A stretch of 20,991 bases of DNA from a virus. The notes below the pieces were generated by a model. That model was given only the letters and a program-made list of their open reading frames with translations. It was not told the origin of the DNA and ran no database searches. The position numbers and the translations under genes were made by a program. Below, piece by piece: positions 1-8,600 of this stretch (within the stretch, counting starts at the first letter, position 1; each line of letters begins with the position of its first letter). The stretch lies in the IMG/VR virus record IMGVR_UViG_3300047557_000261, positions 1 through 20,991 of that record; one strand, written 5' to 3'.

Positions 1-93
1 GATGAAGCTAAGGGTAAAGAGTGGCAGCGAGGATTTGATGCTGCCTATTTTGATAACTTAGATAAAGTGAAGGCTAGGTATGCCAAGCATTAA
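1..93 (+). CDS. C-terminal end of an unidentified plus-strand protein (partial)
   Basis: Frame 1 is open from the first base of the window and ends at a TAA, giving 30 codons. The fragment is polar and helical-looking (it contains KEWQRGFDAAYF and ends in KARYAKH). Nothing here identifies its function. It runs toward the minus-strand late genes, so it belongs to a different transcription unit. The next plus-strand frame starts inside its last five codons, a typical phage overlap. The start lies outside the window. Confidence 0.55.
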   Translation, partial: DEAKGKEWQRGFDAAYFDNLDKVKARYAKH

Positions 94-268
94 ACATGAT
101 GTACAAATGACTGCTAATGATCTACGGATTATATTAGTACTCATTAAGAAAACACCTATCGAGGATGGGCTGTTTCCTTTGTTTGTAAATTTACAGGAGC
201 AGTTTAAAGAGATTAAGTTGAAAGAGCTAGGAGGGAATGAAGATACAATTCCTATGGAGTTATCTTAA
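80..268 (+). CDS. Small hypothetical protein at the convergent boundary
   Basis: This frame encodes 62 residues. The ATG lies 14 nt inside the end of the upstream frame, with an AAGG/AGG-like ribosome site just before it (GTGAAGGCTAGGT). The protein is charged and probably helical, with a short hydrophobic stretch (RIILVLI) near residue 20, and no recognised domain. Its TAA overlaps the TAA of the large minus-strand gene, so the two coding regions share 9 bases. Its reality rests on position, the overlap with the preceding frame and the plausible ribosome site. A spurious frame is possible. Confidence 0.5.
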   Translation: MPSIKHDVQMTANDLRIILVLIKKTPIEDGLFPLFVNLQEQFKEIKLKELGGNEDTIPMELS

Positions 269-3200
269 TCCCTCTAATCTAGCTGCATACTCATACACAG
301 AGGCGTAATCTTTGGCATCTTCAAGGGTTACGCCTTTGTCACGTTTATACATATCATTGATAGCTAAACGTCTTTGTTGAGATAGTCTATTGTATGCCAT
401 CTTATCTACACGTTCTTTGTCCTTAGATGTCATATCACCTTGCACAATAGCACGTGCTGCACTTAAAGCAGTTGACATGTTATTAGACATAGCGACTTTC
501 TTTTCCCTATCTGTCATTGCATTGTATTCACGTGAATCAATACGTGGTATTACAACTTGCTTGATCCACTGTCCTGCTTCTTTAATGACTGCACGATCAT
601 AGATCTTGTCACCAGTAGCACCAAACATTTGATAGGGATCTAGGTTAAGCTTAGCAAACTCTTTCTCTAAATCATTGACACGTGGTACGACACGGAAGCC
701 AGATAAGATATTAAAGAATTCACCTGCACGTACAGGTTCTTCTTCACGTAAGTAACGCACAGCTACAGGTAACTCTTCTTTTAATCCTGGCAGCTTAGCT
801 TTAATCCTATTCATAGCTGCTTCAGATACAATGTCTTCACCAGTGATTACATTGGGATCTCTAGCTAACTGTGACTCACGATCCATCAAGTCAAAGTATG
901 CTAGGAAAGGTTGTCCAGGTTGAATGAATCGACCTGCAAAGTCACCCAAGATCTGTCCCATTGCTTTCTTAAACTTGTCAGCTTCTTTACCTTCACCTGC
1001 CATAAGTTCAGGTAGGCTGTCCAAGATAGTCTTCTGTGTACCTGCAGGCATCTTCATACCTGCTATAGCTTCCATAGCCTCACCTACATTGGCATCTTCA
1101 AACTTACCTAGCTTCATCTTAGCTACAAGATCACCTACAGCTAGCCATGGACCTGCAGGAAAGATAGCACGTACATCAACTGTACTGCCATCCTCGCCTT
1201 GTACGTTGTACCATTCAGTGTCTTGATTCTCCATGCGGTACTTATAGGCTGCATACAAAGCTGCAGTACCTACTGTACCCCTAGAGAACTTCTCTAAACC
1301 TTCCCTATATAAACGATTAGCACCTTCTTGGTCAGTGAGAGCACGTTTACCTGCAGCTAAGACATCAGACATACCAGATGCAGCACCAAAGGGACTATAC
1401 TTGTACTGGAATGCCATAGCATTAGTCATGAACCTTGGGAAGGTAACAAGCAAACTACCACCGGGTAGATTCTCAAAGAAGCTTACAAACTTATTAGCTA
1501 CCCCTTCAGCTTGTGCTTCCATGGTAACCTGTCCCTTACGTGAGGGTTTAGGCATATACGAGAAGGTAGCCTTAAGTGCTTCATCCCCTGCATTCTTTAA
1601 TACATCAGGGGGTATAGTCTTGTCATTGGCAATGAGATCATACATATCAATGCCAACTCTTCTTAGCTGTCTCTCTACACTTGAAGTAAAGACTGCTTTA
1701 CGGAATAGTGCATCTTGTGCTACGTTTAATGTATTAGCTACACGTGCAGCTTTACTTAGCTTTTCATCACCAGATTCTTGTAAAGCACTAAACACTTGCC
1801 TTTGTATAGCAGGATTATCAGCCAGTAATTTATCTACAACTTCAGAAGTAAAGCCTGTGTTCGTTAAATAGGCAGCAGTACCAAAAGCATCTTGAATAAT
1901 ACCTTTCATGCCTTTAGTTAGATCCCCACGTTGGTATGTGCCATCAGCAGCAGTCTTTAATACTTTACCAGTCTCGTAGATCGTACCCTCTAAAAGTCTA
2001 GATGCAGCATCTAAAGTAAGAGCACCTGTAGAACCGTAGATGTTCCTAACTGTAGTACCAATACTGGACACTACAAGTGCCTTAGATTCTTTCTCAAGAC
2101 GTTTAATAGCATTACCAAACATGCCCATAGCGGATGTCATGTCTTCACTACGACCGTACATCTGCTTGATTAATGCATCTGTCTCTGGATCTAAGTCACT
2201 TAATCTACCTAAGACACGAGCAAGTGCACTATAGCCTTGCATCACATTAGCTGCATCACCTACAGTAGCCAAGGAAGCCTGGGCAAATTCAGCAGGGGTT
2301 ACATTAGCCCTCTTCAGTGCAGCTTCTAATGTGATGTCATCAATCTTATCGGTAGCCATAAACAAATCACGTACTGCTTCACTGACTGACTGCCCCTTCT
2401 TAGGACGGAAAGTAGGGTCAGCAATCATGACGTACTTGGCTACATCAATAGCCTTACGATTAATGTCTGTACGTATCTGTGCTTGTGTTAGTTCTGTCTG
2501 GGGAGACAACTCATCAAGAGTCTTTCTACCTTCAAAGATATCAAACTGCTTTAAGATATCTTCCATCTCACGATCAAAAGCTTGTGTAACTTGCTGTGTA
2601 GCCTGATTACCTGCAGGTGTACGCTTAGATGCAAGTTTATCTTCTAAATCTTTCTTATACGTGGCAGGCTTACGTGCTACACCTGCAGCTTCAAAGCCAC
2701 TAAACACAGAGCCTAATACACCTGCTGTAGCTGCCTCTGTCAGACTAACGGGACCTTCTGCAGCCCCACTCTCAATCCTAATACGTTGCTGTACAATATT
2801 AGATCCAGCAGATACAGGTGCTTCTACAGCGGCAGCAGTTACACCTGTACGTACTGGGGTTGAGAATGCTTTCTTAAGTAGTCCACGAGCAGCTGCATAC
2901 TTACCGAATGATCCTATACCTACTCCCAAGTAAGTAAGTGGATCACTGGCAATAGCCATGGTAGTTTCAGCGATAGGTCTTATACCTTCCTGCCCACCTT
3001 TACTAATAGAAAAAGGTACTCTGTCCCACAATTCAATAGCTTTACCTGCCTTCTCTGCATCTGCAGGTTTAGCATTAGCAATCCAGTTTAGTTCAGGTAC
3101 AGCATTAAGGGTTGTGTTATATTCAATCTTACGCATCTCGGTAGCAAACCGTTTAGCGTAATCTTCATTTGACTCATCTTTCTTCTGCTCTCCCATCTTG

Positions 3201-3526
3201 CCAAATCTAGCTGTCATATAATCTTTAATGACATTAAAGTTCTCTGGCTTCTGGTACAAGTCAGTGAAGTCTACTTTATTCTCACGTTCATATCGTTCAA
3301 TGTCAGCACGTTCTTCCCTCTGCTTAGCCATAATGCCCTTAGTGATCTGTGTCACTTTAGCTGCAGGCTTACCATATTCTCTGAATACAGTAGCAGGCTT
3401 ATAAGCAGCTAGATCAGTAGCAGTGCCACTGACTTCTAGCTTAGGTACAGTATCCCATTTAACTTCATCATCTTTCTTGGGTACTGCAGTAGGGATAGGG
3501 TCCCACTTAATATTTTCATCTGCCAT
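260..3526 (-). CDS. Large internal virion / DNA-ejection-type protein
   Basis: This protein of 1088 residues is the last gene of the late cluster. The N-terminus carries two short related motifs (IKWDPIP near residue 6 and VKWDTVP near 22), followed by charged helices to about 170. Residues 186-290 form an Ala/Gly-rich, weakly hydrophobic region containing SDPLTYLGVG and GVLGSVFSGFEAAG. A second hydrophobic stretch in the C-terminal half includes PGGSLLVTFPRF. Very large helical proteins with membrane-active segments, encoded near other virion genes, are typical of podovirus internal proteins (T7 gp15/gp16-like role) that enter the cell with the DNA. I infer such a role from size, composition and position. 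I see no lytic transglycosylase motif. The ATG overlaps the preceding stop as TAATG, so translation is probably coupled. Confidence 0.7.
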   Translation of the reverse strand: MADENIKWDPIPTAVPKKDDEVKWDTVPKLEVSGTATDLAAYKPATVFREYGKPAAKVTQITKGIMAKQREERADIERYERENKVDFTDLYQKPENFNVIKDYMTARFGKMGEQKKDESNEDYAKRFATEMRKIEYNTTLNAVPELNWIANAKPADAEKAGKAIELWDRVPFSISKGGQEGIRPIAETTMAIASDPLTYLGVGIGSFGKYAAARGLLKKAFSTPVRTGVTAAAVEAPVSAGSNIVQQRIRIESGAAEGPVSLTEAATAGVLGSVFSGFEAAGVARKPATYKKDLEDKLASKRTPAGNQATQQVTQAFDREMEDILKQFDIFEGRKTLDELSPQTELTQAQIRTDINRKAIDVAKYVMIADPTFRPKKGQSVSEAVRDLFMATDKIDDITLEAALKRANVTPAEFAQASLATVGDAANVMQGYSALARVLGRLSDLDPETDALIKQMYGRSEDMTSAMGMFGNAIKRLEKESKALVVSSIGTTVRNIYGSTGALTLDAASRLLEGTIYETGKVLKTAADGTYQRGDLTKGMKGIIQDAFGTAAYLTNTGFTSEVVDKLLADNPAIQRQVFSALQESGDEKLSKAARVANTLNVAQDALFRKAVFTSSVERQLRRVGIDMYDLIANDKTIPPDVLKNAGDEALKATFSYMPKPSRKGQVTMEAQAEGVANKFVSFFENLPGGSLLVTFPRFMTNAMAFQYKYSPFGAASGMSDVLAAGKRALTDQEGANRLYREGLEKFSRGTVGTAALYAAYKYRMENQDTEWYNVQGEDGSTVDVRAIFPAGPWLAVGDLVAKMKLGKFEDANVGEAMEAIAGMKMPAGTQKTILDSLPELMAGEGKEADKFKKAMGQILGDFAGRFIQPGQPFLAYFDLMDRESQLARDPNVITGEDIVSEAAMNRIKAKLPGLKEELPVAVRYLREEEPVRAGEFFNILSGFRVVPRVNDLEKEFAKLNLDPYQMFGATGDKIYDRAVIKEAGQWIKQVVIPRIDSREYNAMTDREKKVAMSNNMSTALSAARAIVQGDMTSKDKERVDKMAYNRLSQQRRLAINDMYKRDKGVTLEDAKDYASVYEYAARLEGLR

Positions 3527-4920
3527 TACTGGATCTCACGAGTTCCATCAGAGTATTCAATGACTTTCTTACCTTTGTCTGGACCTGACTGTATAGTGCC
3601 TGTGCGTACAATAGTCTTAGCTTGTGTACCACCTGAACGTGCAGCAGCTACACCTGAAGGCTTAGATGCTTGTGGTGCAGCAGATGCCTGTGCAGCAGCA
3701 GTAGCTTCCTCTACATTAAAGAATACTGGCTTATTGTTTTCTATCTTAGCCCCAGGTATCGTGGGAATAGCATCAAGTACCCACTTAGGATATGCACCAG
3801 TAGTAGGATCTTTATATCTGTCTACAATCAATTGAACTTGAGCATGGCCTAATGCAGTACCATACCTCGCAGCATAATCATTTGTAGGTGTAAACACTCG
3901 ATCTACACCACCTTGCTGATTAGGCACATTAGTGAAATGAGCACTGCCAATCTTTGTAGCTGCTTGTGCAGCACCTGCATGGAAAGCACGACTGAGTAAA
4001 GTACTACCTGTTACTGTAGGTCCTTTATCCCCATCCTTCTCTTTCTCAGGTGCTCTGGTCATACCAAGTAAACTCTGACCTTGCCTGACTAGTGCAGCCC
4101 TTTCTTTTCCATCCTTAGATTCAGCAGCTTGATTGAAATAGCTATAAGCCCTCTCTTCAAACTTCTGTCTCTCTGTCTTATCTTTATCGGGTTTACCGAA
4201 GTCTGCACTACTTATCTTGTTAGCAGATGCTAACCTCTCCTTAAGTGCTACCGTGGAAGGGTGATTAGGGCCATACTCAGGGTCCATCTCAAACTCATAC
4301 ACTTGTGTTCTTAGTGCATCAATCCTGTCTGCCATCTTGACTTGCTTATCGGACATCAATGAGCTTAGATTTACAGTAGCTGCAACGGAAGGTATCTCTG
4401 CCAACTTAGTCTTATAGATATCCTCCATGCCTACACCTGTCTGTGCAGAGGCAGACTTAAGACCCTGTTCAAATGCACGAGTACGTAAACCAAATGCACC
4501 TGTCATCTGTTCTTCACTTGGTTTAGCTGCAGCCCCAGGCTGTAACGTAGTAGCCTTTTCACGGAAGGCAGCAAGTGTAGGTATTTCCTGCCCAGGTTCA
4601 ACCTTAATTAATTCAGCTGCACGAGCAGGTGTTAGCCTCTCTTTCATCTTAGTGAGACTTTCTACAATCTCAGGGGCAGTACCACTAGATAAAGCAGCTA
4701 CAATCTGATTCTCATCTGTAATACCGTATGCCTTCATCTTACGTGCAAGATCATCAATCTCTTCTCCACGTTTCTCTGCACGTAACTTTGATTTCTCTCT
4801 TTCTTTTAAAAGATTATTCCAACGCATCGTAGCCTCATCACGAAGCTCCTTATCACGTTCCTCAATATCTTTCTGTGCTTGAGTAGCAAAGCCAGTTACA
4901 AATGAAGCTAGGAAGGACAT
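3526..4920 (-). CDS. Putative internal virion protein with N-terminal coiled coil
   Basis: This protein has 464 residues. A short amphipathic N-terminus (MSFLASFVTGFATQ) precedes a strongly charged helical segment, about residues 14-66, rich in E, K and R and likely coiled coil. The middle is mixed helical. The C-terminal 60 residues are Ala/Ser/Gly-rich and end in a small basic and polar tail. No enzymatic motif was seen. The ATG follows a GAGGTAA ribosome site in the 17-nt gap after the preceding gene, and the stop overlaps the next start by one base. Paired with the 1088-residue protein and following the repeat protein, it probably belongs to an internal core or ejection complex, but this is inference from context. 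Confidence 0.6.
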   Translation of the reverse strand: MSFLASFVTGFATQAQKDIEERDKELRDEATMRWNNLLKEREKSKLRAEKRGEEIDDLARKMKAYGITDENQIVAALSSGTAPEIVESLTKMKERLTPARAAELIKVEPGQEIPTLAAFREKATTLQPGAAAKPSEEQMTGAFGLRTRAFEQGLKSASAQTGVGMEDIYKTKLAEIPSVAATVNLSSLMSDKQVKMADRIDALRTQVYEFEMDPEYGPNHPSTVALKERLASANKISSADFGKPDKDKTERQKFEERAYSYFNQAAESKDGKERAALVRQGQSLLGMTRAPEKEKDGDKGPTVTGSTLLSRAFHAGAAQAATKIGSAHFTNVPNQQGGVDRVFTPTNDYAARYGTALGHAQVQLIVDRYKDPTTGAYPKWVLDAIPTIPGAKIENNKPVFFNVEEATAAAQASAAPQASKPSGVAAARSGGTQAKTIVRTGTIQSGPDKGKKVIEYSDGTREIQ

Positions 4921-4937
4921 AGACTTACCTCAGGGTA

Positions 4938-5492
4938 TTATTGGATGTTATTGGGTGTAATATTGGTAGTGGGGGCCATTAGGCTATTAGTAGTCGGTGC
5001 CATAGGGCTTACAGGGGCCATTAGGCCACGGTATTCAGCTGGCATACTAGCCTCTTGTGATAGCTGTTCTGAGGGCATTTCAGGTGCCATAGAGACACGT
5101 TGAACAACTTCCCTTGCTACAGACCTAGGAATCATTTGCTCCTTCTGTAGCTTCTTATAGGACTCGACATATGGTGTGTTAGTTGAGTCAGCTACAAGCA
5201 TCAGTAGCTCACGTACAACTGGATTTATAAGCACACCTACGTCGAGAGAGTGAATACCATTCATGGCAGAGGAAGTGACAATAGTCTCTGCTATATTTTC
5301 AATAGATACTTTAGCTTCCATAGCAGCGAGTATCTTATCCTCTGTCTCAGGGTCTAATAGCTTATCTGTGTAATAGGCAATAGCATCTTCTACCGATGCA
5401 AGCATAGGGGGATTCTCCCACGGTACATTGCGGGGAGCACCTGTAAGTGACATACCGGGAATAGGGCCAGTAGCAAATGCATTCTCACTCAT
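4938..5492 (-). CDS. Conserved-type phage protein of unknown function (GLMAP tail)
   Basis: This protein has 184 residues. The N-terminus is Pro/Gly-rich (PIPGMSLTGAP, VPWENPP). Residues about 32-130 are predicted helical, with a central VGVLINPVVRELLML segment. The C-terminus is a flexible Pro/Met/Thr tail repeating LMAP (GLMAPVSPMAP, SLMAPTTN). I associate this layout with uncharacterised proteins in the ejection cluster of marine phages, but I cannot name a family. The gene overlaps the upstream 69-codon gene by 8 nt (ATGAGTGA), which supports this start and coupling. It may be a minor virion or scaffold component. Confidence 0.6.
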   Translation of the reverse strand: MSENAFATGPIPGMSLTGAPRNVPWENPPMLASVEDAIAYYTDKLLDPETEDKILAAMEAKVSIENIAETIVTSSAMNGIHSLDVGVLINPVVRELLMLVADSTNTPYVESYKKLQKEQMIPRSVAREVVQRVSMAPEMPSEQLSQEASMPAEYRGLMAPVSPMAPTTNSLMAPTTNITPNNIQ

Positions 5493-5694
5493 TGTCTTTA
5501 TTTCCCTTATACTCCATTCTCTTCATACGGATATCTGCAATGAAGTTAGCAATAAGATTAAAGGTATCATCTTGACCCATATTACCTTTAATCTTAGCTT
5601 TCTTAGGTGCAAGCAATCCTTTACCTTTAGGCTTAACTGCTGCATTAAGCTTTTCACTTACAAGTGATTCAATCCGCTTTATATATTTATCCAC
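5485..5694 (-). CDS. Small basic hypothetical protein, GTG start
   Basis: This protein has 69 residues, is lysine-rich, and has a helical N-terminus (about residues 1-22), a basic hinge containing GKGLLAPKKAK, and a second helix. No fold is recognised. The start is GTG, 8 nt inside the end of the 1382-codon gene, preceded by a GGAG nine bases upstream. The only later ATG candidates (residue 39 onward) would remove half the protein. The GLLAP motif resembles the GLMAP tail of the next protein, so the two may share a binding partner (inference). Confidence 0.6.
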   Translation of the reverse strand: MDKYIKRIESLVSEKLNAAVKPKGKGLLAPKKAKIKGNMGQDDTFNLIANFIADIRMKRMEYKGNKDNE

Positions 5695-8600
5695 CAGTAT
5701 CTACTCCAGCTATATTAATGTCTACACCAGCAATACCTTGAATGAGTGTATTGAATGTGGCATCATCGACACCTAATGCTTCTGCGGTTAGTCCTGCATT
5801 ACTGAAGTCAATAAGATCTAAAGGTATGCCACTGGCACTTGATAGGTTTGTAAATGATTTAATAATTGAACTTGCTGCATCCACAGCAGTCTGCCCTAAT
5901 GTAGTCTTACCTAACAGAGTAGCAGTTAAACCACCAAGAGACTGAAGAGCGGCAGCTGTACGTTGAGCCTTAGCAGCTTCTACTGCAGCTTCTTTCTGTA
6001 AAGTAGCTACAGCTAAACGATTCTCACGATCTAAATCATTTTGTCCAGCTTGATATGCATACTGCATACTATCCCTATAACCTTGCCACTGGTTATTATA
6101 CTCAGCAAGGGTGCTTTGCAATCCAATCTGAGCATTGAATTGATTAGCTTGATTGATAGCTACAGTATCGGCAGTAGCTATATTCCTCCTCCACTCAGCA
6201 TTAGACTGATCTATCACAAGTCTTTGTTGGGCATTGAACTGGTCCCTGGCATTAGCTTGTGCAACATTGAATTGTACGATTGCATTTTCCTGACCGGCAT
6301 TAAACTGTGACATTGCATTGATTTGCTGCGTGTTGAATTGGTTTGTCTGTGTTGTTAATGACGCATAAAACTGATCAACTTGCATTGTACTAGTGGCATT
6401 GAACTGCGATGCAGCATTAGTAGCTGCAGCATCCGTAAAAATACTTTGAGCTATTTGTTGAGCTTTCAATACTTCTATTTGCTGTGCATTAGCTAGATTC
6501 TGAGAATCCATCTGTAGGAAGGCTTGAGCATTTTGAACTGCAGCTTGCTGTCTATTATTAAGATTAGCCAAGTTCATTGTGGCATAGGTAGCAGCATTAG
6601 CCAGAACGGTAGCTTGCTCAGCATTTAAATTAGCAACATTCATTTGCTGTACAAACTGTGAATTCTGTAAGGCAGTCTGTTGCTCAGCATTAAAATTTAA
6701 ATTGGCAATTTCAGATATTTTAGCTGCATTGATAACTGCCGTTTGTTGCTTGTTAGTTAGCTCCTGTCCCTTTAAAGCAGCTTCAATCTGCGCATTGGCA
6801 AGAGCTGTTTGCTGCTTATTGGTTAAGTTTTGTACCTCAATTGTCATTGCATTGGTTGTGTTAAACAACCGTGTCTGCTGTTCATTTGTCAATTCAAGCT
6901 GTCTCTCTTGCAGCTGATTGGCAATATTAAACATATTAACTTGCTGCTTAAGATCCATCTCCTTGCCGAGCATGTTAGTTCTAGCAATGAATTCTTGCAC
7001 AACAGCATTATTCTGTGTAGTTAAATTAATATTGTTTAGCTCTGCATAACGTGAAGCATTTAATAGTTCTGCTTGAGTTTTACTGTCTAGCACTTTACCT
7101 TGTAGTGCAGCACGTAATTGGGCATTAGCTAGCTCTGTTTGTTGCCTTGAAGATAGGTTTTGAATATCTATCTGTAATGCCTCAGTAGATTTCTGTAGTG
7201 CAACTTGCTGAGCATTTGTTGTATTAATGTCATTAACTTCGGCATAGCGAGAGGCATTAAACAATGCAGTCTGCTGCCTCACATCCATTGCCTTACCTTC
7301 TAAAGCTGCACGTGATGCAGCATCTTGTAGGAAAGCTTGTTGTTTTGCAGAGGCATTAAACTGTGCAGCTTCAAAGTTTTGAGTGCTTTGTAATACTGCC
7401 ATTTGCTGTTCATTACTTAGTTCTTGCCCTACTAATGCAGAACGTACTTGTAGATTCGCAATCGCTGTCTGTTGTATATTAGACAAGTTTTGAAGTTCTA
7501 CTTGAAGCCTTTCATTACTTCTTTGCAATGCAACTTGTTGTGCATTATTTAGATTAATGTTGTTAACTTCTGCATAACGTGCAGCATTAGCAAGTGCAAC
7601 TTGTGTTTCTATAGCCAGTGTTTTTTCCTGCAAAGAAGCACGTAATTGAGCATTAGTAATTACAACTGCTTGCTGATTAGTTAAGTTCTGCATCTGTAAT
7701 GAAAATGCATTTGAACTATTCTGCAATGCAGCTTGCTGTCTATTATTTAAATTTGTTAATTCTATGTTCTGCTGAGCAGCAGCATTTGATAGGGCAACCT
7801 GCTGACGGTTGTTTAAGTTGGCTAAACCCATATCAGCAAAAGTCTGTGCGTCCTTTGCTGCAATCGGTATGGCTGACTCCATAGCAGCTTGTACAATGGC
7901 TGCACCTGCCATTGAACTATTACCAAGGCCACGTGCTGCCATAGCAGCATTAGCAGCTCTTATGGCACCTGAAGCCCATGCAGGTGTGCCGTTATTGAAT
8001 TGCTGCATCAATGAAGACATCTGCCCCTGTATAGTAGCCTGTGGATTAACTTCACCCTGGGCAGCAGTTGCCAGTGCAGCCTGAGAAAATGTACCTTGTT
8101 GAGCGGTTGCTATAGCTGCCTTATCTAGTTCTTGCATAGTTACAGCAATGGCTTGAACAGCCTCTGCTGTGCCTATGATATCTCTAGCATTAACAAGTTC
8201 ATTAGCACCAACGGTACCTACAGCAGCACGTAAATCTGATTCGTATGCAGAAGTAGCAGCCTGTGCAGTTGGATATGCGTTAAGCTTAGCTGCATTTTGT
8301 ACGGCCATAGCCTTTAACTCTGCAACTTTTGTAGCAGGCAAATCGTAGTAGTCTTCTGCTGTAGCTATTTCACCAGCTGCTATTTTTGCTGTAACAGCCT
8401 CTAGCTTGGATTGGAAATTACTTTGTTGTGTAGTTGCTTGTTCTGCATTAAGACCCGTAGTGTCTATGCCTTTAACTAATTCATTATCTGTAACAGTACC
8501 TTTAGCTACGGCAATCTTACCAACATCAGCGGCTGCAACACCCGTAGCAGTAGGTGTAGCACCAGCAAGCTTAGCTGCTTCAGCAGTAAAAGCTTTATCT

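Noticed and set aside
234-252. Possible terminator hairpin GGAAT...ATTCC near the convergent ends
   Set aside because: Only a five-base-pair A/T-containing stem with a nine-base loop and no T run; too weak to call.
1335-1871. Plus-strand 178-codon frame
   Set aside because: It lies fully antisense to the 1088-codon virion gene, with no ribosome site, operon context or recognisable motif.
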